From assembly GCF_001293465.1 (NCBI RefSeq), contig NZ_JSYZ01000014.1:1-64000 (forward strand): a stretch of DNA of 64,000 nucleotides, in the 5' to 3' direction. Made by a program: the position numbers and the translations under genes. The notes under the pieces are model-generated. The model made no database searches. It worked only from the letters and a program-made list of their open reading frames with translations, and was not told the origin of the DNA. Position 1 is the stretch's first letter, and each line of letters opens with the position of its first letter. This document shows positions 50,406 through 59,570 of this stretch, one piece after another. The DNA comes from Pseudomonas asplenii. GTDB lineage: Bacteria > Pseudomonadota > Gammaproteobacteria > Pseudomonadales > Pseudomonadaceae.

Positions 50406-52544
50406 TCAGGCCGGCACCGCCTTGGCCCGCTCCTCCCGCTCCCACACCCGATGCCGGGCCAGCGCCGCGACGAAGGCCTCCAGCGCCTTGACATCACTGC
50501 CCACCATCAGCCCCGCGTCCACCTGCAGATGCAGCTTCTCCAACAAACCCTTCGCGTCCTCGTGCACGGCGATCGGCTTGAGATGCTTGTAGGCCTCCAA
50601 CAGGTAGTGCAGGGCCACGCCGTTGCCGCCAAGCGCCTTGACCGACTCGGCGCCACCCGGCACATACACCGCATCGAACGCCACTGACGGCAGGCCTTCC
50701 ATCGAAGCGTCCACCGCCAGGCGCTCGCCCTGGGCGCTGGTGATCGCCGCCGAAGTCGGCCCGAGCAGCCGGGCATGGGCACCTTCCGCCGCCAACAGCT
50801 TGCGCAGTGCCGCGATCGCCGCACCCTCGACGCCATTCGCCGCGAGGATCGCCACCTTGCGCGTCCTGATATGCCCCGCCAGCAGATTCGCCTGACTCAG
50901 CGCCGGCGACTGCTCCAGCGCAGTCTTGCGCGTTGCCACCGTGCCCGCCTGCGGCGCCGGCAGGCCAAGGTTGGCGGCAACCCGCGCGGCCAGTTCCAGG
51001 TCGATATTGGCCAGGATCTCGTTCACCTGCCGCGCACGGATGAACTCGCGTTCCACCTTGCCCAATTCGAAGCTGTAGGCGGCGATGATGTGCTCCTTCT
51101 CGTGCGGGCTCATGCTGTTGAAGAACAGCCGGGCCTGGGAGAAGTGGTCGGAGAAGGATTCGCTGCGCTGGCGGATCTTGGCCGCATCGATCCGCTCGGG
51201 GTAACTCTCGAAGCCACCGTCCCGAGCCGCCGGAGGGGTTTCACGGGGCCAGCCGCCATCGATCGAGTTGGGCTCGTAGGACGCCCGGCCCTTGTCGATC
51301 ACCGTACGGTGCTGGGCGTCGCGCTGGCTGCTGTGGAAGGGCGCCAGCGGCCGGTTGATCGGCAACTCGTGAAAGTTCGGCCCACCCAGGCGGCTGATCT
51401 GGGTATCGGTGTAGGAAAACAGCCGGCCTTGCAGCAGCGGGTCGTTGGAGAAGTCGATCCCCGGCACGATATGCCCGGGGCAGAAGGCGACCTGCTCGGT
51501 TTCGGCGAAGAAATTGTCGGGATTGCGATCGAGCACCATCTTGCCCAGCGGGGTGATTGGCACCAACTCCTCGGGAATCAGCTTGGTCGGGTCGAGGATG
51601 TCGAAGTCGAAGCTGTGCTCGTCTTCCTCGGCAATCACCTGTACCCCCAGCTCCCACTCGGGGTAGTCGCCGCTCTCGATCGATTCCCAGAGATCGCGAC
51701 GATGGAAGTCGGTGTCCTTGCCCGCCAGCTTCTGCGCTTCGTCCCAGACCAGCGAGCAGGTGCCGACGCTGGGCCGCCAGTGGAACTTGACGAAGCGCGA
51801 GCCACCCTCGGCATCCACCAGGCGGAAGGTGTGCACGCCAAAGCCCTGCATGCTGCGCAGGTTGCGCGGAATCGCCCGGTCGGACATGGCCCAGATCACC
51901 GCATGGGCCGACTCCGGCACCAGCGAGACGAAGTCCCAGAAGGTGTCATGGGCCGAGCCACCGGTGGGGATTTCATTGTGCGGCTCGGGTTTCACCGCGT
52001 GGACGAAATCGGGAAACTTGATCGCGTCCTGGATGAAAAACACCGGCACGTTGTTGCCGACCAGGTCGAAATTGCCTTCCGTGGTGAAGAACTTCACTGC
52101 GAAACCGCGGATGTCGCGCACGGTATCCCCGGAACCGCGGGGGCCCTGCACCGTGGAGAAACGCACGAACACCGGGGTCCTGATGGCGGGGTCCTGCAGG
52201 AAACCGGCCTTCGTCAACGCCGCATGGTTGCCGTAGCTTTGAAAGTAGCCATGGGCGGCGGTGCCCCGGGCATGCACGATGCGCTCGGGGATCCGCTCAT
52301 GGTCGAAATGCGTGATCTTTTCACGCATGATGAAATCTTCCAGCAATGAAGGCCCGCGCGCGCCGGCTTTCAGGCTGTTCTGGTTATCGGCGACCTTCAC
52401 CCCCTGGTTGGTACGCAACGCCTGGCCGCTGGCATCGGAGCGGAACGGCTCCAGGCTCTGCAGCTTGTCGTTGGTGTTGCCGCGATCCAGGGTGTCGGTG
52501 CCAGCCAGTTGGCTCTGGTTGGCCTTGGGTTTCTTGGTACTCAT
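50406..52544 (-). CDS. katE: Large-subunit catalase HPII (KatE)
   Basis: The 712-residue monofunctional catalase is of the large-subunit type. The catalytic His lies in RIVHARGTAAHG, the Asn in LVGNNVPVFFI, and the haem-ligand Tyr in GRLFSYTDTQISRLG. A C-terminal flavodoxin/DJ-1-like domain (about 560-712) has FDAVYVPGG. It breaks down hydrogen peroxide and in pseudomonads is usually linked to stationary phase. N-terminal residues 1-40 form a polar extension. It is not part of an operon. Confidence 0.94.
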   Translation of the reverse strand: MSTKKPKANQSQLAGTDTLDRGNTNDKLQSLEPFRSDASGQALRTNQGVKVADNQNSLKAGARGPSLLEDFIMREKITHFDHERIPERIVHARGTAAHGYFQSYGNHAALTKAGFLQDPAIRTPVFVRFSTVQGPRGSGDTVRDIRGFAVKFFTTEGNFDLVGNNVPVFFIQDAIKFPDFVHAVKPEPHNEIPTGGSAHDTFWDFVSLVPESAHAVIWAMSDRAIPRNLRSMQGFGVHTFRLVDAEGGSRFVKFHWRPSVGTCSLVWDEAQKLAGKDTDFHRRDLWESIESGDYPEWELGVQVIAEEDEHSFDFDILDPTKLIPEELVPITPLGKMVLDRNPDNFFAETEQVAFCPGHIVPGIDFSNDPLLQGRLFSYTDTQISRLGGPNFHELPINRPLAPFHSSQRDAQHRTVIDKGRASYEPNSIDGGWPRETPPAARDGGFESYPERIDAAKIRQRSESFSDHFSQARLFFNSMSPHEKEHIIAAYSFELGKVEREFIRARQVNEILANIDLELAARVAANLGLPAPQAGTVATRKTALEQSPALSQANLLAGHIRTRKVAILAANGVEGAAIAALRKLLAAEGAHARLLGPTSAAITSAQGERLAVDASMEGLPSVAFDAVYVPGGAESVKALGGNGVALHYLLEAYKHLKPIAVHEDAKGLLEKLHLQVDAGLMVGSDVKALEAFVAALARHRVWEREERAKAVPA

Positions 52545-52799
52545 CAGACGGTTTCCTCGGTTACAGTCGCCGCAGAGCTGCCGGATGATCGACAGGGTCC
52601 CGGCGAACGGGATTCGAAGTGCCTAACGAGTGACTGCCACGGGTCCGAAGCCGTTCCTTTTTTCTGACCACTGATCGTGTTATTGCCAAATCGCAGGTCG
52701 CATGCGAAATAAATGCTAATAGCATCTATACGGACAGGCTAAAATGCGCGCCCGGCTAACCGCTGACCCCTTTCCATTGCGCCCCACAAGGTTCGCTAC
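52545..52799. promoter_or_regulatory. Divergent promoter region of katE and metNIQ
   Basis: The 255-base gap contains a 13-bp palindrome ATGCTA-A-TAGCAT (52713-52725), about 75 bases before metN, which could be an operator for methionine control. I cannot fix -10/-35 elements. No small gene is seen. Confidence 0.45.
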
Positions 52800-53807
52800 G
52801 TGATCGAGTTTCATAACGTCCATAAAACCTACCGGGTCGCCGGTAAGGAAATTCCCGCCCTGCACTCGACCCACCTGCGTGTCGAGGCAGGCCAGGTGTT
52901 CGGGCTGATCGGCCATTCCGGCGCCGGCAAAAGTACCCTGCTGCGCCTGATCAACCGCCTGGAAGCGCCCAGCGGCGGCAAGATCATCGTCGACGGCGAG
53001 GAAATCACCGCGCTCGACGCCAATGGCCTGCGGCGTTTCCGCCAGCAGGTCGGGATGATCTTCCAGCACTTCAACCTGCTGGCCTCCAAGACCGTCGCCG
53101 ACAACGTCGCGCTGCCGCTGACCCTGGCCGGTGAACTGTCCCGCCGGGAGATCGACCAGCGCGTCGCCGAGCTGCTGCAGCGCGTCGGCCTGGCCGATCA
53201 CGCGAAGAAATATCCGTCGCAACTGTCCGGCGGGCAGAAACAGCGCGTCGGCATCGCCCGCGCCCTGGCGACCAAGCCCAAGATCCTGCTGTGCGACGAG
53301 GCCACCAGCGCCCTCGACCCGCAGACCACCGCCTCGGTCCTGCAACTGCTGGCCGAGATCAACCGCGAGCTGAAACTGACCATCGTCCTGATCACCCACG
53401 AGATGGACGTGATCCGCCGTGTCTGCGATGTAGTCGGCGTGATGGACGCCGGCGTGATCGTCGAGCAGGGCCCGGTGGCCGATGTGTTCCTGCACCCCAA
53501 GCACCCGACCACCCGGCGCTTCGTCCAGGAAGACGAACAGATCGACGAGAACGAGCAGCGCAACGACTTCGCCCACGTGCCGGGGCGCATCGTGCGCCTG
53601 ACCTTCCAGGGCGATGCCACCTACGCGCCGCTGCTGGGCACCGTGGCCCGTGAAACCGGAGTCGACTACAGCATCCTCGCCGGCCGTATCGACCGCATCA
53701 AGGACACCCCGTACGGGCAACTGACGCTGGCCATCACCGGTGGCGACCTGGACGCCGCCTTCGCCCGCTTCACCGCGGCTGACGTCCATATGGAGGTACT
53801 GCGCTGA
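52800..53807 (+). CDS. metN: Methionine ABC transporter ATP-binding protein MetN
   Basis: The 335-residue ATPase has Walker A GHSGAGKST, signature LSGGQKQRVGIARA, Walker B ILLCDEATSALD and H-loop ITHEMD. A C-terminal NIL domain (about 245-335) binds methionine for feedback inhibition. The start is GTG at 52800. It drives uptake of D- and L-methionine with MetI and MetQ. Its TGA shares one base with the ATG of metI. Confidence 0.94.
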   Translation: MIEFHNVHKTYRVAGKEIPALHSTHLRVEAGQVFGLIGHSGAGKSTLLRLINRLEAPSGGKIIVDGEEITALDANGLRRFRQQVGMIFQHFNLLASKTVADNVALPLTLAGELSRREIDQRVAELLQRVGLADHAKKYPSQLSGGQKQRVGIARALATKPKILLCDEATSALDPQTTASVLQLLAEINRELKLTIVLITHEMDVIRRVCDVVGVMDAGVIVEQGPVADVFLHPKHPTTRRFVQEDEQIDENEQRNDFAHVPGRIVRLTFQGDATYAPLLGTVARETGVDYSILAGRIDRIKDTPYGQLTLAITGGDLDAAFARFTAADVHMEVLR

Positions 53808-54481
53808 TGGACCTGTTCCTGAGCTTTTTCGCCAACATCGACTGGTCGGACATCTGGGAAGCCACCGGCGACACCATGTTGATGCTTGGCGGCTCGCTGC
53901 TGTTCACCGTGCTGCTCGGCCTGCCGCTGGGCGTGCTGCTGTTCCTGTGCAGCCCGCGCCAACTGCTCGAGCACAAGCCGACCTACTCGGCGCTGTCGTT
54001 CGTGGTCAACGTCGTGCGTTCGCTGCCGTTCATCATCCTGCTGATCGTGCTGATCCCCACCACCGTGTTCCTCACCGGTACCTCGCTGGGCGTGGCCGGC
54101 GCCATTCCGCCGCTGGTGATCGGCGCCGCGCCGTTCTTCGCCCGGCTGGTGGAAACCGCGCTGCGCGAAGTCGACCGCGGCATCATCGAAGCGACCCAGG
54201 CCATGGGCGCGACCACCCGCCAGATCGTCTTCAATGCACTGCTGCCGGAGGCCCGTCCGGGCATCCTCGCGGCCATCACCGTGACGACCATCACCCTGGT
54301 AGGCTATACCGCCATGGCCGGTGTGGTCGGGGCCGGCGGCCTCGGCGACCTGGCAATCCGCTATGGTTACCAGCGGTTCCAGAACGATGTGATGCTGGTC
54401 ACCGTGGTCATGCTGGTGGTGCTGGTGCAGGTCCTGCAGACCATCGGCGACAAGCTCGTGGCGCGGTTCTCCCGCAAGTAA
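53807..54481 (+). CDS. metI: Methionine ABC transporter permease MetI
   Basis: The 224-residue inner-membrane permease has five helices. Its EAA-type coupling motif EATQAMGATTRQIVFNALLPEARPGI, near residue 127, contacts MetN. The start overlaps the metN stop. A GC-rich hairpin (GGCCCCGGGGCC near 54522) lies between metI and metQ, which may adjust expression of the binding protein. Confidence 0.94.
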   Translation: MDLFLSFFANIDWSDIWEATGDTMLMLGGSLLFTVLLGLPLGVLLFLCSPRQLLEHKPTYSALSFVVNVVRSLPFIILLIVLIPTTVFLTGTSLGVAGAIPPLVIGAAPFFARLVETALREVDRGIIEATQAMGATTRQIVFNALLPEARPGILAAITVTTITLVGYTAMAGVVGAGGLGDLAIRYGYQRFQNDVMLVTVVMLVVLVQVLQTIGDKLVARFSRK

Positions 54482-54570
54482 CGGGCAACACCCCAACGCT
54501 TTCGCAACCTACTGAATCGCCGGCCCCGGGGCCGGCAGATGCCAAGCGGCATCTCACATGGAGTCGTTCG

Positions 54571-55344
54571 ATGAAAAAACTGATCGCTGCCTTCGCCGCC
54601 GTCGCGGCGTTTTCCGCCAACGCCGCGCAAACCCTGAGCGTGGCCGCCAGCCCGGTGCCCCACGCGGAAATCCTCGAATTCGTCAAGCCAGTCCTGGCCA
54701 AGGAAGGCGTGGACCTGAAGGTCAAGGTCTTCACCGACTACGTGCAGCCGAACGTACAGGTCGCCGAGAAGCGCCTGGACGCCAACTTCTTCCAGCACCA
54801 GCCGTACCTGGATGAGTTCAACAAGTCCAAGGGCACCCACCTGGTCAGCATCGCCGGCGTACACGTCGAGCCGCTGGGCGCCTACTCCAGCAAGTACAAG
54901 AAGCTGGAAGACCTGCCAGGCGGCGCCACCGTGGTGATCCCGAACGACGCCACCAACGGCGGCCGGGCGCTGCTGGTGCTGGAAAAGGCCGGCCTGATCA
55001 AGCTCAAGGACGCGCACAACATCCTGTCGACGCCCAAGGACATCGCCGAAAACCCGAAAGACCTGAAGTTCCGTGAACTGGAAGCGGCGACCATCCCGCG
55101 CGTGCTGACCCAGGTCGACCTGGCGCTGATCAATACCAACTACGCCCTGGAAGCCAAGCTCGATCCGTCCAAGGACGCACTGTTCATCGAGGGCAAGGAC
55201 TCGCCTTACGTGAACATCCTGGTGGCCCGTCCGGACGACAAGGATTCGGACGCCCTGAAGAAGCTGGTTGCCGCGCTGCACAGCCCGGAAGTGAAGGCGT
55301 TCATCCTCGAGAAGTACAAGGGTTCGATCGTTCCGGCGTTCTGA
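54571..55344 (+). CDS. metQ: Methionine-binding protein MetQ
   Basis: The 257-residue precursor has a signal peptide (LIAAFAAVAAFSANAAQ) without a lipobox cysteine, so it seems to be soluble in the periplasm rather than a lipoprotein as in E. coli. NlpA-family motifs are visible: PHAEILEFVKP, VFTDYVQPN, NFFQHQPYLDEFN, PNDATNGGRALLVLEKAGLI and LINTNYAL. It delivers methionine to MetNI. The ATG at 54571 begins the signal peptide. Confidence 0.93.
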   Translation: MKKLIAAFAAVAAFSANAAQTLSVAASPVPHAEILEFVKPVLAKEGVDLKVKVFTDYVQPNVQVAEKRLDANFFQHQPYLDEFNKSKGTHLVSIAGVHVEPLGAYSSKYKKLEDLPGGATVVIPNDATNGGRALLVLEKAGLIKLKDAHNILSTPKDIAENPKDLKFRELEAATIPRVLTQVDLALINTNYALEAKLDPSKDALFIEGKDSPYVNILVARPDDKDSDALKKLVAALHSPEVKAFILEKYKGSIVPAF

Positions 55345-55415
55345 CCCCCAGGCCCATTCGCGGCGGTTCGGCGCCCCGACAAGCCCTGCTCCTACAAACG
55401 GCGCTGACCTGTGCC

Positions 55416-55446
55416 GATCGTTCCCACGCTCCGCGAGGGAACGATC
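55416..55446. terminator. Perfect hairpin after metQ, recurring intergenic repeat
   Basis: GATCGTTCCC and GGGAACGATC form a perfect 10-bp stem around ACGCTCCGCGA. A related element lies at 26839-26864 near gltP, so it is a dispersed repeat as well as a likely transcription barrier between metQ and the convergent LysR gene. Confidence 0.65.
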
Positions 55447-55459
55447 AGCGCGGGCCGTT

Positions 55460-56314
55460 TCAGGCCTGCAGGCACTCCAGCAGGCAATCCAGCGCCGGCT
55501 GGCGCTGGGCGCGGCGCAATACCGCGATCAGCTGACGCTCGAAGGTCAGCTCGCCCAGCTCGATGACCCGCAACTGATCCACTCGCTGCAGCCAAAGCCC
55601 GGCCCTGGGCACCAGCGACACTCCCAGCCCGCATTCGACCATCCGCGCAATCGCCTCGATCTCGTCCAGCTCCAGCACATCACGCACCTGGATCCGTTGC
55701 TCGCGCAGGAACTGGCTGACCAGCCGCCCACCGAACGAACCCCGGTCATAACGCACGAACGGCTGCTCGGCGAGCAGTTGCCGCGGGTCGTCGCCCGTGA
55801 CCTGCCGGGGCGCGATCAGTACGAAGGCCTCGCTGGCCAGGGGAATCGCCAGCAACTCCTTGGGCAGCTCGAATGGCGGCCGGATCAGCAACGCCAGGTC
55901 CAGCTCACCGGCATCGACCTGGCTCAGCAGGTTGAGCGACACCCCGGGCACCAGCTTCAGGTCGACACGCGGCGCCGCCTCGCGGAACCTCGGCAGGGCC
56001 CGCGGCAGCAGGCCGGTCTGCACCGTGGCGATGGCGCCGATGCGCAGCTCGCCCTGCCATTGCGCAGCGGCCGTGGGTAACGCCATCGCGCGATACAGGC
56101 TGAGGATCTGCTCGGCCAGCGGCAACGCATGACGCCCGGCCGCGTTCAGCACCGCCGCCCGGCCGCTGCGGTCGAACAGGCGTACGCCGAGGTTCTGCTC
56201 CAGCACCCGCATCTGTGCGCTGACCGCCGACTGGGTCAGCCCCAACTGCTGCCCGGCGGCGACGAAGGTGCCTTCGCGGGCCACACGGATGAAGGTCTTG
56301 AGTTCTCGCAACAT
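55460..56314 (-). CDS. LysR-family transcriptional regulator
   Basis: The 284-residue LysR regulator begins MLRELKTFIRVAREGTFVAA, with a helix-turn-helix (GQQLGLTQSAVSAQMRVLE) at residues 18-40. A ligand-binding domain of normal size follows. It is divergent from a VOC-family gene, which is its most likely target. The ATG at 56314 was chosen because LysR proteins start a few residues before the first helix. The effector and regulon are unknown. Confidence 0.87.
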   Translation of the reverse strand: MLRELKTFIRVAREGTFVAAGQQLGLTQSAVSAQMRVLEQNLGVRLFDRSGRAAVLNAAGRHALPLAEQILSLYRAMALPTAAAQWQGELRIGAIATVQTGLLPRALPRFREAAPRVDLKLVPGVSLNLLSQVDAGELDLALLIRPPFELPKELLAIPLASEAFVLIAPRQVTGDDPRQLLAEQPFVRYDRGSFGGRLVSQFLREQRIQVRDVLELDEIEAIARMVECGLGVSLVPRAGLWLQRVDQLRVIELGELTFERQLIAVLRRAQRQPALDCLLECLQA

Positions 56315-56455
56315 CAGGCTCGTCCAGGGAGATGAAACAGGCGGTGGAGGGCAGCATACGACAAAATAATTTGATCTCGACCGCAAGAATATGCGCTTTT
56401 CAACAAAATAATCGTCTCTAGACTGAAAGCTCCTTTCTCACTGATGGTACCCGCC

Positions 56456-56881
56456 ATGGCGCTTTCTCCCTTTCATCTGGCCATTCCTGTCCATGACCTG
56501 GCCGCGGCCCGGCACTTCTATGGCGAAGTATTCGGCTGCCCCGAGGGGCGCAGCAGCGATCATTGGGTGGACTTCGATTTCTTCGGCCACCAGTTGGTGA
56601 TCCACTACCAGGCCAGGACCGCGGCGCAGGAACAGGCCATGAGCAACCCGGTGGACGGTCATGATGTGCCGGTGCCACATTTCGGCGTCGTGCTGGGCTG
56701 GGCCGAGTGGGAGGAGCTGGCCGAACGGCTGCGGGCTCGCCAGACACGGTTCGTGATCGAACCCTACGTGCGCTTCAAGGGCCAAGTCGGCGAGCAGGCG
56801 ACCCTGTTCCTGCTCGATCCCTGTGGCAATGCGCTGGAATTCAAGGCGTTCAAGGATATCGGGCAGTTATTTGCGAAATAG
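56456..56881 (+). CDS. VOC (glyoxalase/dioxygenase superfamily) protein
   Basis: The 141-residue protein has two beta-alpha-beta-beta-beta modules of the VOC fold: FHLAIPVHDLAAARHFYGEVFG (first His metal ligand), HQLVIHYQ, PHFGVVLGWAEWEELAERL (second His) and LFLLDPCGNALEFKAF (final Glu). These positions fit a metal-dependent lyase or dioxygenase, but substrate is not shown. It is divergent from the LysR gene. The ATG at 56456 was chosen for the usual MALSPFHLAIPV beginning. Confidence 0.85.
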   Translation: MALSPFHLAIPVHDLAAARHFYGEVFGCPEGRSSDHWVDFDFFGHQLVIHYQARTAAQEQAMSNPVDGHDVPVPHFGVVLGWAEWEELAERLRARQTRFVIEPYVRFKGQVGEQATLFLLDPCGNALEFKAFKDIGQLFAK

Positions 56882-56888
56882 TCTAGCG

Positions 56889-56957
56889 GTGGCCTTTGGG
56901 GCCTCTTCGCGGCGATGCGGCGTCCCGACAAGACCGCGAAGAGGCCCTCAAGGCCAC
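56889..56957. terminator. Large hairpin between VOC and SCO genes
   Basis: GTGGCCTT/AAGGCCAC and GGGCCTCTTCGCGG/CCGCGAAGAGGCCC stack in register (56889-56912 and 56934-56957), 22 paired bases in all. It lies between converging genes and probably stops transcription from both. Confidence 0.75.
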
Positions 56958-56961
56958 AACA

Positions 56962-57597
56962 CTAGTTGCGCTTGAGCATGTTCGGCAACTGCGCCACCAG
57001 CTTCTGGTTGTTCAGCGGCGCCCGAATGAACCCGCGCTGGTTGCCATCCGGCCCGACGATCGCCAGGTTGCCGCTGTGGTCGACGGTGTAGTTCGGCTTG
57101 CTGGTATCGGCCGGAATGAACGGAATGCTCACCGCATTCGCCAGCTTCTGCAGGTCCTCGATGGAGCCCGCCGTCAACCCGCGGAACTGCGGGTCGAAAT
57201 ACCCCAGGTACTGCTTGAGCTGCCTGGGGTTGTCCCGGTTGGGGTCGACACTCACCAGGATGATCTGCAGCTTGTCCACCGCGTCCCTGGGCAGTTCGCT
57301 CTTGATCTGCCGCAACTGCGCGAGGGTGGTCGGACAGATGTCCGGGCAGAAGGTGTAGCCGAAGAACAGCAGGGTCCACTTGCCCTTGAGCTGGTCGATC
57401 GACACCGGCTGGCCGTCCTGGTCGGTCATCTTCACGTCCGGCAGCGTGCGGCTCTGCGGCAGCAGGATGATGCCGGCATCGATCAGCGCGGTGGTATCGC
57501 CCTGGCCCTTGCCGTTGAGGACCTTGTTGACCGTCAGCCCCAGGATCAGGGCCACCACGGCGACGAGAATGAAAACGGTTTTCTGGGTTCGAGTCAT
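56962..57597 (-). CDS. SCO1/SenC family copper chaperone of cytochrome oxidase
   Basis: The 211-residue protein has a membrane anchor (TVFILVAVVALILGLTV). A thioredoxin-like SCO domain follows with copper-binding CPDICP (in YTFCPDICPTTL), and a histidine in YTVDHSGNLAI completes the site. It delivers copper to the CuA centre of cytochrome c oxidase in the periplasm. Its ATG overlaps the stop of cyoE by three bases (ATGA), so it is the last gene of the oxidase assembly operon. Confidence 0.92.
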   Translation of the reverse strand: MTRTQKTVFILVAVVALILGLTVNKVLNGKGQGDTTALIDAGIILLPQSRTLPDVKMTDQDGQPVSIDQLKGKWTLLFFGYTFCPDICPTTLAQLRQIKSELPRDAVDKLQIILVSVDPNRDNPRQLKQYLGYFDPQFRGLTAGSIEDLQKLANAVSIPFIPADTSKPNYTVDHSGNLAIVGPDGNQRGFIRAPLNNQKLVAQLPNMLKRN

Positions 57598-58493
57598 AGG
57601 TTCAACAGTAGGTAGTGGTCGACGAGCAGCGCGATGAACAGCAGGAACAAGTACCAGATAGAGTACTTGAAGGTGCCGATCGCCGCCTGCGGCCGGCTGC
57701 CACGGTACAGCACCCAGGCCCATTGCAGGAAGCGCGCGCCCAGGCCCAGGGCGCAGAGCAGGTAGAGCACGCCGCTCATGTGGATCACGAACGGCAGCAG
57801 GCTGACCGCCAGCAGGACGCAGGTGTACAGCAGGATATGCACCTTGGTGTAGTGCTCGCCGTGGGTCACCGGCAGCATCGGGATATCGGCCTTGGCGTAC
57901 TCCTCCTTGCGGTGGATCGCCAGGGCCCAGAAATGCGGCGGGGTCCAGGCGAAGATAATCAGCACCAGCAGCAGCGGCTCGGCGCCCAGGTGCCCGGTAG
58001 CCGCGACCCAGCCCAGCAGCGGCGGCGCCGCGCCGGCCAGGCCGCCGATCACGATATTCTGTGGTGTGGCGCGCTTGAGGAAACCGGTGTAGATCACTGC
58101 GTAGCCGAGCAGCGAGGCCAGGGTCAGCCAGGCGGTCAGCGGGTTGGTGAAGGCCAGCAGCAACGCCTGGCCGAGCACCGCCAGCAGCAGCGCGAAGGCC
58201 AGTGCCGCCGACGGCGAAACGCGGCCCTCGGCGAGCGGGCGCTTGTGGGTCCGGGCCATCACCGCGTCGATCCGCCGATCCACCACATGGTTGACCACTG
58301 CCGCGCCGGCCGCGCACAGGCCGATACCGAGGTTGCCGAACACCAGCACCGTCCACGGCACCCCGGCGCGCGTGGCGAGAAACATGCCCACCAGCGAGGT
58401 GATCAGCATCAGTACCACCACCTTGGGCTTGGTCAGCTCCAGATAGTCGCGCCAGATCGCCTGGCGGTGACGCTCGCCGGCTACAGTCGCCAT
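57594..58493 (-). CDS. cyoE: Protohaem IX farnesyltransferase (haem O synthase)
   Basis: The 299-residue inner-membrane UbiA-type prenyltransferase has about nine helices. The NHVVDRRIDAVMARTHKRPL segment holds the aspartate-rich D-x-x-x-D motif, and a second motif follows near YTGFLKR. It adds farnesyl to haem B to give haem O, the substrate of CtaA, whose gene overlaps the cyoE start by 13 bases. The ATG at 58493 (MATVAGERHRQAIWRDYLEL) was chosen as the family start. Confidence 0.94.
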   Translation of the reverse strand: MATVAGERHRQAIWRDYLELTKPKVVVLMLITSLVGMFLATRAGVPWTVLVFGNLGIGLCAAGAAVVNHVVDRRIDAVMARTHKRPLAEGRVSPSAALAFALLLAVLGQALLLAFTNPLTAWLTLASLLGYAVIYTGFLKRATPQNIVIGGLAGAAPPLLGWVAATGHLGAEPLLLVLIIFAWTPPHFWALAIHRKEEYAKADIPMLPVTHGEHYTKVHILLYTCVLLAVSLLPFVIHMSGVLYLLCALGLGARFLQWAWVLYRGSRPQAAIGTFKYSIWYLFLLFIALLVDHYLLLNL

Positions 58494-59560
58494 GGCATCT
58501 CTCCCTTGATGGTGATGGGTCCGTGCACCGCCCCGCGGGGGCTGAGCCGCCAGCGGGCAGGCGCCTGCCGACGCACCCGCACCAGGGCGGTCCGCGCGTG
58601 ATAGTTGACCAGCACCAGCGTCAGCAGCAGAAGCGCGCCGCCGGCGTTGTGGGCCACGGCCACCGGCAGGGGCAGGTGGAAATAGACGTTGCTCAGGCCC
58701 AGGCCGATCTGTGCCGCCAGGGCGCACAGCAGCAGCCCGGCCAGGCGGGTCATGCCGACCACCCGCAACTGCCAGGCCAGCCCCAGCAGCACCAGGGTCA
58801 CCAGCAGCGCGCCAATGCGGTGGGTCAGGTGAATCGCCGTGCGGGCCTCGCTGTCGAGCTGGCCGCCCAGGTAGTTCGGGCCGATGTGCTGGGTCAGGTG
58901 AAAACCGTTGGCGAAGTCCGCCGCCGGCCACCATTGGCCATGGCAGGTCGGCAGGTCGATGCAGGCCACCGCGGCATAGTTGGAACTGACCCAGCCGCCG
59001 AGGGCGATCTGCAGGATCACCAGCAGCAGCCCGGCCGTTGCCCAGCGTTGCAGGCGCCGGGGCACCGCCAGCGCCGGCAACACGCCGGACAGGCGCAGGG
59101 TCAGCAGGAACAGCAGGCTCAAGGTGGCGAAACCGCCGAGCAGATGGCCGGTCACCACCTGCGGCCAAAGCTTGAGGGTCACCGTCCACATGCCGAACGC
59201 GGCCTGGGCGAGCACCACCGCCAGCAGGAACAGCGGCAGCTTCAGCGGCTGGCCTTCACGGCGCCGTTCCCTCCAGGAACGGGCCGCCAGGACGACGATC
59301 GCCAGGGCCAGGGTACCGGCGAAATAGCGGTGGATCATTTCGTTCCAGCCCTTGTGCGCCTCCACCGGCGAATCGGGGAAATGCAGTTCGGCATGGGCCA
59401 ACTGGGCCTCGCTCTTGGGCACGCCGATGAATCCGTAGCAACCCGGCCAGTCCGGGCAGCCGAGGCCGGCATGGGTCAGGCGGGTGTAGGCACCGAGCAG
59501 CACGACGATCAGCGCCAGCAGGGTGGCAAACAGCGCGAGGCGGAATCCTGGCTTGGCCAT
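58481..59560 (-). CDS. ctaA: Haem A synthase (COX15/CtaA)
   Basis: The 359-residue protein has eight helices with histidine ligands in MIHRYFAG, VTGHLLGG, LTQHIGP/LTHRIGA and AVAHNAGG. Cysteine pairs are present in the loops (GLGCPDWPGC and ACIDLPTC). It oxidises the C8 methyl group of haem O to form haem A for the aa3 oxidase. The C-terminal 25 residues form a polar tail that overlaps the start of cyoE, which suggests coupled production of the two haem-modifying enzymes. Confidence 0.93.
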   Translation of the reverse strand: MAKPGFRLALFATLLALIVVLLGAYTRLTHAGLGCPDWPGCYGFIGVPKSEAQLAHAELHFPDSPVEAHKGWNEMIHRYFAGTLALAIVVLAARSWRERRREGQPLKLPLFLLAVVLAQAAFGMWTVTLKLWPQVVTGHLLGGFATLSLLFLLTLRLSGVLPALAVPRRLQRWATAGLLLVILQIALGGWVSSNYAAVACIDLPTCHGQWWPAADFANGFHLTQHIGPNYLGGQLDSEARTAIHLTHRIGALLVTLVLLGLAWQLRVVGMTRLAGLLLCALAAQIGLGLSNVYFHLPLPVAVAHNAGGALLLLTLVLVNYHARTALVRVRRQAPARWRLSPRGAVHGPITIKGEMPWRL

Positions 59561-59570
59561 GCCGTTCTCC

